The translations under genes were made by a program, and so were the position numbers. Below are positions 41,772 to 49,442 of a stretch of 52,821 bases of DNA, piece by piece. How positions within the stretch are numbered: the stretch's first letter is position 1; each line of letters begins with the position of its first letter. The notes beneath the pieces were generated by a model, which was given only the letters and a program-made list of their open reading frames with translations, did not search any database and had not been told where the DNA came from. Source of the stretch: DATKKK01 sp964354625. Lineage in GTDB: Archaea > Thermoproteota > Bathyarchaeia > Bathyarchaeales > Bathycorpusculaceae. Location: assembly GCA_964354625.1 (NCBI GenBank), contig CAYHAK010000006.1, forward strand, positions 1 to 52,821, written 5' to 3'.

Positions 41772-42887
41772 TTATCCCTTGATTTCCTTTTCGATTATGT
41801 CCGAAACGAGCTCGCCGATCGCTGGTGCTGCAGTCAGGCCAGGAGACTCGATGCCCACGAGGTTCACGAAGCCGAACAAGCCTCTGTCAGCCTCATGCCT
41901 GATCACGAAGTCCCTGAACCCATCCTTGGGCCCCTGCAATTTCGGTCTGACGCCTGCAGAGTCAACGTGAATCTGCCGTTCGCGGATACTGGGCAAGTAT
42001 CTGGCCACGTCTCTCCTGAACTCCTCCTCGTTTGACTCAACCTCATAGCTAACGCGATCCACGTAGTAGGCGTTCGGACCCAGCCTCACCGAGCCGCCGA
42101 GATCAGGCGTCAAATGAGTCCCCAACCCAGCTCCCTGCGGGACCGGATAGACAAGCATCTTGATCGGAGGCTTGCCAGCGACTCTGAAGTAGTCGCCCTT
42201 ACAGTAGTGCAACCTGTAGCCAAGCCCGTCCACATCCAAACCCGCCATCGTAGCCACTTTGTCTGAGCACAACCCCGCGCAGTTGACCACAATCTTCGCC
42301 GTTACTGTGAACTTTTCGCCCACACTCGTCCCGATAAGCTCGTATCCGCTCGACAATTTGCTTATGCCCGTGACCTCGGTTTCCATTGCTAAAACCACGT
42401 TGTTCCTTCGTGCCTGCGCATGGAAGTGGTTCATCAACTCGTCAGGCTCCACAATCCCAGTCGAAGGCGTGAGCAAAGCCTTGTCAACCTCCACGTCAGG
42501 CTCCAGTCGCTTTACCTCTTCCCGGTCCAGAAACTTCATGCCTTCAACGCCATTGTCAATTCCCACCTGCTTCAGCTCATACAGCTCTCTTGTCTCCTCA
42601 TCCCCAATGGCCACAGTCAGCTTCCCCAGCCGCTTGAAAGGAACCCTGTGCCTCTCGCACAGCTCGTACATCATGGCATTGCCTTTCACGCACAGCCTGG
42701 CCTTGAGAGAACCCTTCGGGTAGTGAATGCCTGAATGGATCACGGCGCTGTTGTGGCCACTGGTCTCCTGACCGAACCGAGAATTCTTCTCAAAAACATA
42801 CACACCCTCATTCCCCTCAGAAACCTTGGCAGCCACAGCAAGACCCACGACACCGGCACCGACAACCACAACGTTTGCAGCTTCCAT
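41772..42887 (-). CDS. lhgO: FAD-dependent 2-hydroxyacid oxidoreductase, LhgO type
   Basis: Encodes 371 residues. The N-terminal FAD-binding dinucleotide motif is 'VVVVGAGVVGLAVAAKVSE', followed by 'RFGQETSGHNSAVIHSGIHYP', which is characteristic of L-2-hydroxyglutarate oxidase/dehydrogenases in the DAO superfamily. 'NCAGLCSDKVATMAG' and the C-terminal 'GIESPGLTAAPAIGELV' complete the family pattern. Likely membrane-associated electron transfer from a 2-hydroxyacid, by homology. ATG 42887 is the start. First gene of a two-gene unit; the upstream promoter region now carries the end of a transposon-like insertion at 42924. Confidence 0.88.
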   Translation of the reverse strand: MEAANVVVVGAGVVGLAVAAKVSEGNEGVYVFEKNSRFGQETSGHNSAVIHSGIHYPKGSLKARLCVKGNAMMYELCERHRVPFKRLGKLTVAIGDEETRELYELKQVGIDNGVEGMKFLDREEVKRLEPDVEVDKALLTPSTGIVEPDELMNHFHAQARRNNVVLAMETEVTGISKLSSGYELIGTSVGEKFTVTAKIVVNCAGLCSDKVATMAGLDVDGLGYRLHYCKGDYFRVAGKPPIKMLVYPVPQGAGLGTHLTPDLGGSVRLGPNAYYVDRVSYEVESNEEEFRRDVARYLPSIRERQIHVDSAGVRPKLQGPKDGFRDFVIRHEADRGLFGFVNLVGIESPGLTAAPAIGELVSDIIEKEIKG

Positions 42888-42932
42888 GAGTACCCACCGA
42901 AATGAAAACGCTAATAAAGCTTAGGGTAAACA

Positions 42933-42954
42933 GGTTCTGTTAAGTTAAGTTACC
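42933..42954 (+). repeat. Left terminal inverted repeat (22 bp)
   Basis: Perfect match to the reverse complement of 44823-44844. It begins GGTTCTGTT and contains a TTAAGTTAAGTTA tandem. Preceded directly by the target duplication GGGTAAACA. Confidence 0.9.
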
Positions 42955-43050
42955 CCATGTGAAAAATCATTCCTTCTCTGTATGCCGTGAAAAACAAGAT
43001 TACAGATGCGATTCATAAAACATAAATAACAAAAACGGTGTACATAGGCT

Positions 43051-43974
43051 ATGGCACTAGAAGCGAACAAGCAGCTTGTACTGGGTCTCACTGGTTCTTT
43101 CGGCAGTGGCTGTAGTACATTACTTAAGGTCTTGACAAAGAACTATGAATTCAAAGGATTTCGCTTAACCGATGCTATTGAGGAAGAATGGAAAAAAAGA
43201 AACCCGGGAAGAGATGTAAAAGAAGCTACCCTGGAGGAAAAGCAAAAGATAGGCAATGAAATGCGGACAAGAGAACCGCAGCGCAATATGACATTAGCAT
43301 ACATCGCTTACGAAACGGCACTAAAAGCGGGACAAATCGGCCATCCTTTCTTAGTTTTTGATAGTATACGCAATACAGGAGAAGTTGAGTTCTTTAGAAC
43401 AGCTTTTCCAAATTTCTATCTGGTTGCTGTGGATTGTGTCGAAGAAGATCGATGGCTTAGAGTTCAAGAGGGATACGGCAGAAATTATGACACATTCAAA
43501 GACGATGATAGTCGTGACAAAAATGAACAGGGTATTGTAAATGGACAGCAAGTCTCGCTCTGTATTGATGAAGCAGATGTCTTGATAACAAACAACAATG
43601 ATCCAATGATAAGAACTGAGCTTGCTTGGAAAGAACGGCTTTCTGGGAAAATAAAATATTATCTAGACTTATTCAAACAGGAAGAACCAAAGTTGCCTTC
43701 TGAGCAAGAAGAATATATGAGCATGGCATATTGTGCGTCTCTAGTGTCACAATGCTTTAAGCGTCAAGTTGGCGCAGTAATAGTGGATGAAACAAATAGA
43801 GTGGTCAGTGTTAGCTATAATGATAATCCGCCGCCAGTAAAACCATGCGGTTCCGAGTTTTTTGATTGTTATCGAGAAATGTACGTAGATGAAGTGATGG
43901 CATATGTCAAATTCTGCCCTAAATGTGGGACAGAACTAACTGACTTTAAGTTTCCGTATATCTGCCCCAAATAG
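43051..43974 (+). CDS. P-loop kinase plus N-terminal half of a dCMP/dCTP-deaminase domain (anti-phage deaminase type), truncated
   Basis: Encodes 307 residues. The N-terminal kinase-like domain has P-loop 'GLTGSFGSGCSTL' (about residues 13-25), 'DSIRNTGEVEFFRTAFPNFYLVAVD' split around 105-130, and 'GQQVSLCIDEADVLITN', as in two-domain anti-phage dCTP deaminases (AvcD/PLK-DCD type). From about residue 225 the deaminase fold starts: 'MSMAYCASLVSQCFKRQVGAVIVD', 'SVSYNDNPPP', then a zinc ribbon 'CPKCGTELTDFKFPYICPK'. A TAG stop follows before the catalytic HAE and PCxxC motifs. Reading through it gives only 16 more codons ('RALDPEYRCMNC'). The protein is therefore either inactive as a deaminase or has a new use. 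A TATA-like ATAAATAA at 43022-43029 suggests an almost leaderless transcript. Confidence 0.78.
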   Translation: MALEANKQLVLGLTGSFGSGCSTLLKVLTKNYEFKGFRLTDAIEEEWKKRNPGRDVKEATLEEKQKIGNEMRTREPQRNMTLAYIAYETALKAGQIGHPFLVFDSIRNTGEVEFFRTAFPNFYLVAVDCVEEDRWLRVQEGYGRNYDTFKDDDSRDKNEQGIVNGQQVSLCIDEADVLITNNNDPMIRTELAWKERLSGKIKYYLDLFKQEEPKLPSEQEEYMSMAYCASLVSQCFKRQVGAVIVDETNRVVSVSYNDNPPPVKPCGSEFFDCYREMYVDEVMAYVKFCPKCGTELTDFKFPYICPK

Positions 43975-43997
43975 CGCGCGCTAGACCCGGAGTATCG

Positions 43998-44645
43998 ATG
44001 TATGAACTGCTTACTGAACTAAACAAAGGCAAAACCAATAAGTTCACTATTGATGATTTGTGGCAGATAATCGATATACTAGCAAAAAATAATCTTATTC
44101 ACCTTGCAAACAACCGTTTTGTAACAAGTGATTCAACAACACTTTATTCGTTTATCCATATGCCGGTCTTCGACTCCAAAATGTCCGGTCATGCAGAAAC
44201 AAACGCCGTTTTCAAGAGCATGAGACCCTATTTCCTTCAAAGAATCAAGGAACTTTTTGTGAACGAAGAAGAGCAACAGGCAATATATCATGTCTTCACT
44301 GGTTTGATGAAAGATACATTTGTTGACTTTGAGAAAGTCCGCCAAGAGCATGGGAAGACGGTATCAATGAAATTGTTGAGGTTAGCTGATTCTATGGAAC
44401 CCTTTGTTAGAATTGACAAGGATTCCTTAAGCTTCAGCTTAGAAAAAGACACATCGGGATTGAATCACATACTAGTGGATTCGTTGTGTTACTCAATGTT
44501 AACCCAAAACGAATCTCTGGGAATGTACAATCAGGTAATATCGGACTTAATTGTAAGAGACAAGCCTTGGGCTGTTGAAATAGCCGCAGAATCAAAAGTA
44601 ATAGTTGAAAAATTGGTTCAGCAAAATCTGAAGCCATGGTATTAA
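43998..44645 (+). CDS. Unknown protein encoded on the transposon-like element
   Basis: Encodes 215 residues from ATG 43998, 23 bases after the deaminase stop, in another frame. The N-terminal 50 residues look like a winged helix ('TIDDLWQIIDILAKNNLIHL', 'NNRFVTSD'); the rest is mainly helical and soluble. The sequence 'GHAETNAVF' (about residues 64-72) resembles the HAExNA zinc motif of deaminases, but no PCxxC follows and the context is helical. Co-directional and close to the kinase-deaminase gene, so probably a partner. AT-rich codon use matches that gene and differs from the host genes outside the element. No family recognised. Confidence 0.7.
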   Translation: MYELLTELNKGKTNKFTIDDLWQIIDILAKNNLIHLANNRFVTSDSTTLYSFIHMPVFDSKMSGHAETNAVFKSMRPYFLQRIKELFVNEEEQQAIYHVFTGLMKDTFVDFEKVRQEHGKTVSMKLLRLADSMEPFVRIDKDSLSFSLEKDTSGLNHILVDSLCYSMLTQNESLGMYNQVISDLIVRDKPWAVEIAAESKVIVEKLVQQNLKPWY

Positions 44646-44658
44646 AACCAAAAAAAGG

Positions 44659-44735
44659 GCATGGATAGCCTAGTACGGATTGAGCACCCGCCTACTAAGC
44701 GGACGACGTGGGTTCAAATCCCACCCCATGCACCA
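44659..44735 (+). pseudogene. Degenerate tRNA-Arg with encoded CCA inside the element
   Basis: A 74-base tRNA-like sequence plus CCA. T arm GTGGG-TTCAAAT-CCCAC is intact and acceptor pairs 1-6 (GCATGG/CCATGC) are good. Faults: A7 faces C66, the D stem GCCT/GAGC has a C-A mismatch, the anticodon stem lacks one G so that pair 27-43 fails, and the loop CTACTAA gives anticodon ACU with A at position 34. Replacing A34 by U gives the normal archaeal tRNA-Arg(UCU) loop CTTCTAA, and the rest of the arm layout matches that tRNA. It is therefore most likely a decayed copy. Confidence 0.7.
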
Positions 44736-44822
44736 CATATAATATATATCGCTCTTTGATTCTTAAAGTTTGTGACGGCTTGCTAAGTCACCGATAGTAT
44801 CTTTTCATTGCAAAGGATTTTA

Positions 44823-44844
44823 GGTAACTTAACTTAACAGAACC
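44823..44844 (-). repeat. Right terminal inverted repeat (22 bp)
   Basis: Exact reverse complement of the left end at 42933-42954, followed directly by the second GGGTAAACA copy. Confidence 0.9.
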
Positions 44845-44916
44845 GGGTAAACACGTGAGAAACAGGACAGCCAAAAAGCGAACAGGCGCGCGCGATGATC
44901 CTTTCCCGCGACCTGT

Positions 44917-45444
44917 CTAGTACTCTATTCCCTTTCTCGCCGGCACACCCTTAGAGTAAGGATGCTTCACTTCCCTCATCTCAGTAACCAAATCAGCAAC
45001 CTGCAATGTCTCGTCAGGCGCATTTCTCCCCGTCAAAACAAGCTCCATGTGAACAGGCTTCTCCCTAATCAATCTCAAAACCTCATCAAGTCCTATGAGC
45101 TTTAGATCAAGAGCTACATTGACTTCGTCCAATATCACCAAGTCGTATCTTCCGCTGCTAATGACTTGCTTGGCCAGTTTCAAGGCTTCCTGCGCCTGCT
45201 CAATGTCCCCTTTCTTCGGCTCTCCAGTAATGAACTTGCCTCTGCCGAACGCCTTCAAAGTCAAGCCAGGCAAATTGTCAACGACGTACAATTCCCCGTA
45301 TTCGAAACCGCCCTTGATGAACTGTATGACGTAGACCTTCAGTCCTCTTCCTACTGCTCTCAGAGCCAGACCAAAAGCAGCTGTGGTCTTGCCTTTCCCG
45401 TTTCCCGTGTAAACCTGAACCAAACCCTTCTCAAGCCTAGCCAT
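44917..45444 (-). CDS. cobO: Cob(I)yrinic acid a,c-diamide adenosyltransferase
   Basis: Encodes 175 residues from ATG 45444, one base after the meaB stop; an in-frame TTG at 45453 would overlap meaB. The P-loop 'VYTGNGKGKTTAAFGLALRA', 'VIQFIKGG' and 'YDLVILDEVNVAL' are those of the CobA/BtuR/CobO family, which transfers adenosyl from ATP to reduced cobalt. The C-terminus 'MREVKHPYSKGVPARKGIEY' is also typical. It supplies adenosylcobalamin for the mutase encoded upstream in the same operon. It is the last gene of the unit. Confidence 0.94.
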   Translation of the reverse strand: MARLEKGLVQVYTGNGKGKTTAAFGLALRAVGRGLKVYVIQFIKGGFEYGELYVVDNLPGLTLKAFGRGKFITGEPKKGDIEQAQEALKLAKQVISSGRYDLVILDEVNVALDLKLIGLDEVLRLIREKPVHMELVLTGRNAPDETLQVADLVTEMREVKHPYSKGVPARKGIEY

Positions 45445-45445
45445 C

Positions 45446-46408
45446 CTACTCAAGACCCTTCTCCTTCAAAAGCTCCTCAGCCGCCGACAACGGATCCATC
45501 TCCTTCTTCACGATCTTCCGCAAATACTCCTCCAGCTTTCCTTCCTTCCTCAAATTGTCAATAATCGAACTCAGCACCTTCTCTTTGATAGCGTCAATAA
45601 GCTCGGTCTCAGCACCTAGCATAAGCCGCTCATGCCCCGCTCCACCCTTCAAATGCGCTCTATGCTCAGCAACCTTCTCCACAAGCTCAGGCACACCCTC
45701 ACCAGTCAACGCAACCGTCTTCAAAACAGGAGGCTTCCACGCCCTGTCAGCTTCACTCAACTGCAGAATGGCCTGCAGATCCGACACTGTCTTGTTCGCG
45801 TTCTCACGATCAGCCTTGTTCACCACGAAAACGTCGCCAATCTCCATTATGCCCGCCTTGATCGCCTGAATCTCGTCTCCCATTCCCGGAGCATGAATCA
45901 CCATGACCGTCTGTGCCACCCGCACAATCTCAACCTCAGACTGACCAGCACCCACCGTTTCCACGAGCACTAGGTCCTTGCCCGACGCATCCAGAAACCT
46001 GACAGCATCCTTCGTCGCCCTCGCAATGCCTCCGGCAAAATTCCGCGTTGCCATGCTCCGAATGAACACGCCTTCATCCGTGCTCAACTCCTGCATGCGT
46101 ATGCGATCCCCAAGAAACGCTCCACCAGTGAACGGACTAGACGGATCAACCGCCACCACACCAACAGTCTTGCCCTGCTTCCGATACTCGCGCGCCAGCT
46201 TCTCCACAAGCGTGCTTTTGCCAGCACCTCCAGGACCAGTAATGCCTATCACATGAGCCTTGCCAGTGTGCGGAAACACAGCTGCAATCAGCTTCTGTGC
46301 GTCTGCTCCACCATTTTCGGCCACCGTAATGGCTCTCGCTATGCTCCTCTTGTCACCCTTCAGAACGCCCTTCACCAGACCCTCAACAGCTGTCAACGCA
46401 CTTCGCAT
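45446..46408 (-). CDS. meaB: Methylmalonyl-CoA mutase-associated GTPase MeaB
   Basis: Encodes about 320 residues from ATG 46408 (TTG 46417 and GTG 46414 are also possible). MeaB is a G3E-family GTPase that guards and reloads the B12 enzyme. Motifs: Walker A 'GITGPGGAGKSTLVEKL', 'VVAVDPSSPFTGGAFLGDRIRM', 'VLVETVGAGQSE' (switch region) and 'VVNKADREN' (base-binding NKxD). Immediately downstream of mcmB and upstream of cobO. Confidence 0.95.
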   Translation of the reverse strand: MRSALTAVEGLVKGVLKGDKRSIARAITVAENGGADAQKLIAAVFPHTGKAHVIGITGPGGAGKSTLVEKLAREYRKQGKTVGVVAVDPSSPFTGGAFLGDRIRMQELSTDEGVFIRSMATRNFAGGIARATKDAVRFLDASGKDLVLVETVGAGQSEVEIVRVAQTVMVIHAPGMGDEIQAIKAGIMEIGDVFVVNKADRENANKTVSDLQAILQLSEADRAWKPPVLKTVALTGEGVPELVEKVAEHRAHLKGGAGHERLMLGAETELIDAIKEKVLSSIIDNLRKEGKLEEYLRKIVKKEMDPLSAAEELLKEKGLE

Positions 46409-46420
46409 CTTCACCAAACG

Positions 46421-46822
46421 CTACTTGCACACATTATCAGAAACATACTTGATAATTGCGCCCGTCGGCGTACCGGGACCAAAGATCTCCTTCACACCCA
46501 ACTTCTTCAGGTCCGGAACGTCCTCCTCAGGAATAATGCCTCCCGCAAACACCATAACGTCAGCCAAGCCCTTCTGCTTCAGCAGCTGCATGATTCGCGG
46601 AAACAGCGTCTTGTGCGCTCCTGAAAGAATGCTCAGGCCTACCACGTCCACGTCCTCCTGCAAAGCTGTCTCGGCAATCTGTTCTGGTGTCTGCCTGAGC
46701 CCGGTGTAGATGACCTCCATGCCCGCATCTCTCAAAGCACGCGCCACCACCTTGGCACCGCGATCATGGCTGTCCAACCCAGGCTTCGCAATCAACACTC
46801 TAATCCTCTTCTCTTCAGGCAT
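46421..46822 (-). CDS. mcmB: Methylmalonyl-CoA mutase, B12-binding (small) subunit
   Basis: Encodes 133 residues, corresponding to the C-terminal cobalamin-binding domain of the mutase as a separate subunit. The base-off/His-on motif DxHxxG is present as D17, H19, G22 ('KPGLDSHDRGAKVVA'). 'VGLSILSGAH' and 'VFAGGIIPEED' bind the nucleotide tail. AGGAGGA lies nine bases before the ATG. Separate large and small mutase subunits are common in archaea. Confidence 0.95.
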   Translation of the reverse strand: MPEEKRIRVLIAKPGLDSHDRGAKVVARALRDAGMEVIYTGLRQTPEQIAETALQEDVDVVGLSILSGAHKTLFPRIMQLLKQKGLADVMVFAGGIIPEEDVPDLKKLGVKEIFGPGTPTGAIIKYVSDNVCK

Positions 46823-46836
46823 CCTTCAACGTCCTC

Positions 46837-48519
46837 CTAGATGACTATAAGCTCCTTATACTCGCCGTAAACCTGTCTCAAGACTTCGCTCATCTCGCCC
46901 AACGTCGCATAGGCCTTAACCGCATCAATAATCACGGGCATCAGATTCTCATCCTTCTCCGCTGAGTAATGAAGCCTCTCCAACACTTCCTTGACCTTCC
47001 TGTTGTCACGTTCCCTTTTTAGCTTTTGCAGCCCAGCAAGCTGATCGTTCCCAGCGTTCCGGTCAACGTGCAAAAGCTCAATCGGACACTCAGCCTCCTC
47101 CGTCTTGAAGTCGTTCACGCCTACGATCGTGCGTTTCTTCTCTTCAATTTCACGTTGGTACTTGTACGCGCTGTCTGCGATCTCTTTCTGGAAGAAGCCC
47201 TTCTCGATGGCAGCTATCGCTCCGCCCATGTCGTCCACTTTCTGAATGTACTCAACTGCCTTCTGCTCCATCTCGTTCGTCAACTCTTCAAGGAAAAATG
47301 ATCCGCCTACAGCATCCACCGTGTGCGTCACGCCGCTTTCGTGGGCGATGATCTGTTGCGTGCGCAGGGCCACGCGTACGGCGTCCTCGCCTGGCAGACA
47401 CAGCGCTTCGTCATATGAGTTCGTGTGTAGCGACTGCGTGCCACCCAGCACGGCGGCGAGCGCCTGAATCGTCGTGCGCGCAATGTTAATGTGCGGCTGT
47501 TGCGCCGTTAACGTGCATCCTGAGGTCTGAACGTGCATACGCATCCACATCGATCGTGGGGTCTTCGCGTGGAAACGCTCCTTCATGATGCGTGCCCATA
47601 GTCTGCGTGCCGCGCGAAACTTCGCGATTTCCTCGAAAAAGTCGTTGTGGCTAGCGAAGAAAAACGAAAGCCTATGTGCGAAGTCGTCCACCTTCAATCC
47701 TCTCTCCAGCGTGGACTCAACGTAGCTTATGCCGTCGTAAATCGTGAAGGCCAGCTCCTGCACGGCGTTCGCACCTGCCTCGCGTATGTGGTAGCCACTA
47801 ATGCTCACGGGATTCCACTTCGGCAAGTGCCTCGCGCAGTACTCAATCACGTCCGTGGTCAGCTTGACTGAAGGCTTTGGCGGATAAATGCATAGCTTCT
47901 GAGCGAAGAACTCCTTCAAGTTGTCGTTTTGTGTGGTTCCGCCTAAGCATTCGCGAGGCACGCCCTGCTGGTCACCTACCGCAACGTACATGCCTAGCAA
48001 AATCGGCGCAGGTCCATTAATCGTCATCGACGTCGTAACCTTGTCCAACGGAATCCCATCAAACAACGTTTCCATATCCCTAAGTGAAGCAATGGCTACG
48101 CCGCAAATGCCTACCTCACCCAGAGCCATGACATGATCAGAATCATAGCCCATAATCGTCGGATAGTCAAACGCCGTACTTAGACCAGTCTCGCCTTCCT
48201 TAAGCAGATATTTGAAGCGCTGATTCGTCTGGGCCGCCGTACCGAACCCAGAGAACATACGCATTGTCCACAAGCGGCCTCGATGCATCGTTGCATGCAC
48301 ACCGCGCAGAAATGGGTACTCGCCTGGGAAGCCTATGTCCCGCATATAGTCCATGTTTGCAATTTCCTCAGGCGTGTAGACACACTTTATCGGTATGCCT
48401 GAGTGGTTGTGGAATTCGGTTTTTCTCTCCTTGCTGAGTCTAAGCCAGTTCGGCAGCGTCGTCTGTTCCCAGCGTTGACGTTCCTGCTTCATCCTGCGAA
48501 GTTCCCGTTCGTCAAACAT
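46837..48519 (-). CDS. mcmA: Methylmalonyl-CoA mutase, catalytic (large) subunit
   Basis: Encodes 560 residues from ATG 48519 ('MFDERELRRMKQERQRWEQ'); an upstream start at 48549 would add 10 residues not seen in the family. Contains 'YTPEEIANMDYMRDIGFPGEYPFLRGV', 'MRMFSGFGTAAQTNQRFKYLL' and 'GLSTAFDYPTIMGYDSDH' for substrate binding, and 'AVLGGTQSLHTNSYDEAL' late in the TIM barrel. It converts (R)-methylmalonyl-CoA and succinyl-CoA with adenosylcobalamin. First gene of mcmA-mcmB-meaB-cobO. Close relatives include isobutyryl-CoA mutase, so the exact substrate is by homology. Confidence 0.94.
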   Translation of the reverse strand: MFDERELRRMKQERQRWEQTTLPNWLRLSKERKTEFHNHSGIPIKCVYTPEEIANMDYMRDIGFPGEYPFLRGVHATMHRGRLWTMRMFSGFGTAAQTNQRFKYLLKEGETGLSTAFDYPTIMGYDSDHVMALGEVGICGVAIASLRDMETLFDGIPLDKVTTSMTINGPAPILLGMYVAVGDQQGVPRECLGGTTQNDNLKEFFAQKLCIYPPKPSVKLTTDVIEYCARHLPKWNPVSISGYHIREAGANAVQELAFTIYDGISYVESTLERGLKVDDFAHRLSFFFASHNDFFEEIAKFRAARRLWARIMKERFHAKTPRSMWMRMHVQTSGCTLTAQQPHINIARTTIQALAAVLGGTQSLHTNSYDEALCLPGEDAVRVALRTQQIIAHESGVTHTVDAVGGSFFLEELTNEMEQKAVEYIQKVDDMGGAIAAIEKGFFQKEIADSAYKYQREIEEKKRTIVGVNDFKTEEAECPIELLHVDRNAGNDQLAGLQKLKRERDNRKVKEVLERLHYSAEKDENLMPVIIDAVKAYATLGEMSEVLRQVYGEYKELIVI

Positions 48520-48639
48520 CGTGTCGTCTCGCCTCCTCGTTTGATCCAAGTGTCATGTCTTAGCTATTTATTCTCATTGGACCTAAAAAGCTGTTTTCTC
48601 GTTCGCGCGCGCAGTGTAGAAAAATCGGAGAGGCTTGGT

Positions 48640-49437
48640 TTGAGTGAACAACCGCAGAGTCTCTGGAGCTTGCCATTTCTCGGTCTGACCGTGGCTCAGT
48701 GGCTTTGGGTGGCCGTGATAGCAAGTGTCGCACTCGCCTTTGAAAGGGTACTGACGAGGTATGTGCGCAAACTCGCAAAAAAGGCTCGTCTGGACCCACA
48801 GGTTATGAATGGCGCGATGCTTGCTTCGCGCATTCTAATACTCATATTCGCTTTGGCCTCTTTGACTAGGGTTGGTGGAGTTTCGACTGACTGGTTTGTC
48901 GCTTTTTCCGCGCTTGGTCGGGCTGCTATGGGTTTTGCATCGCAGCAAACCATAGGCAACTTTGTGGCCGGTCTGTATCTGCTGGCGGCGAGGCCTTTCA
49001 AGGTGGGTGACTTGGTGCGTATAGGTACGATCGAAGGCGTTGTGCAGGAAGTAACCATAAACTACACGAAGGTTCTGACAATAGGCAACAACTTCGTTTC
49101 GATATTCAACCTTAACACTCTACAGCGAGACATAGCCAATTTTCTGTACTGGGGCGATGCGTCCCACGAGATCTACTGCTACACGTATGAGGGTGTCCTC
49201 GACCACGGTGTCTCAGCGACGAAAACCGGGCAGATCTTGGATAGCATCTTTGCAGAATATGACGGCCGATTGCCTAAGAGGCCGACGTATATGATTCTCA
49301 GGTCAGGCGGGTCCGAGAGAGTGTACATGATATACCTATACGTGAGGCGTCCTGAGGAGGTTTTCACGTTGAGACCGCAGATTACCGAGGAACTGTTCAA
49401 GCGTTGGGATAAGGCAAGAGGAAAAGACGCTGACTGA
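48640..49437 (+). CDS. MscS-family mechanosensitive channel
   Basis: Encodes 265 residues from TTG 48640, which has GGAGAGG six bases upstream; the open frame extends further 5' but overlaps mcmA. Two or three N-terminal membrane helices lead to the pore helix 'ALGRAAMGFASQQTIGNFVAGLYLLAARPFKVGDLVRIG', the MscS signature with its beta domain ('VQEVTINYTKVLTIGNNFVSIFN'). A shortened alpha/beta C-terminal domain ends with 'EELFKRWDKARG'. It would release solutes on osmotic downshift. Confidence 0.9.
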   Translation: MSEQPQSLWSLPFLGLTVAQWLWVAVIASVALAFERVLTRYVRKLAKKARLDPQVMNGAMLASRILILIFALASLTRVGGVSTDWFVAFSALGRAAMGFASQQTIGNFVAGLYLLAARPFKVGDLVRIGTIEGVVQEVTINYTKVLTIGNNFVSIFNLNTLQRDIANFLYWGDASHEIYCYTYEGVLDHGVSATKTGQILDSIFAEYDGRLPKRPTYMILRSGGSERVYMIYLYVRRPEEVFTLRPQITEELFKRWDKARGKDAD

Positions 49438-49442
49438 AGCCG

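Larger units (their letters stand above)
42924..44853. mobile_element. Transposon-like element: 22-bp perfect inverted repeats and 9-bp target duplication, no known transposase
   Basis: GGTTCTGTTAAGTTAAGTTA+CC at 42933-42954 is repeated exactly in inverted orientation at 44823-44844. Immediately outside both, the 9-bp sequence GGGTAAACA occurs in direct orientation (42924-42932 and 44845-44853). This is the form of a transposition product with target-site duplication; the element is 1912 bp. It is visibly AT richer than the flanking DNA. It encodes a kinase-deaminase fragment, an unknown protein and a degenerate tRNA-Arg, but nothing like a transposase, so it would be non-autonomous. The first nine bases resemble IS6-family ends, but that family makes 8-bp duplications. 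Confidence 0.85.

Noticed and set aside
42933..42954. Element assigned to the IS6 family from its GGTTCTGTT ends
   Set aside because: IS6 elements produce 8-bp duplications; here only a 9-bp duplication fits both junctions, and no IS6-type transposase is present.
43972..43974. The in-frame TAG in the deaminase gene as a pyrrolysine codon or programmed readthrough
   Set aside because: Other genes here end with TAG (for example dppD and the SMC gene), readthrough adds only 16 codons before TAA, and no pyrrolysine machinery is in the window.
44190..44210. HAExNA-like string as the missing deaminase catalytic half
   Set aside because: It lies in a different frame from the deaminase gene, in helical context, and no PCxxC motif follows.
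44659..44735. The tRNA in the element as an amber suppressor
   Set aside because: The loop contains CTA, but the only foldable stem places ACU at positions 34-36; centring CUA breaks the anticodon stem.
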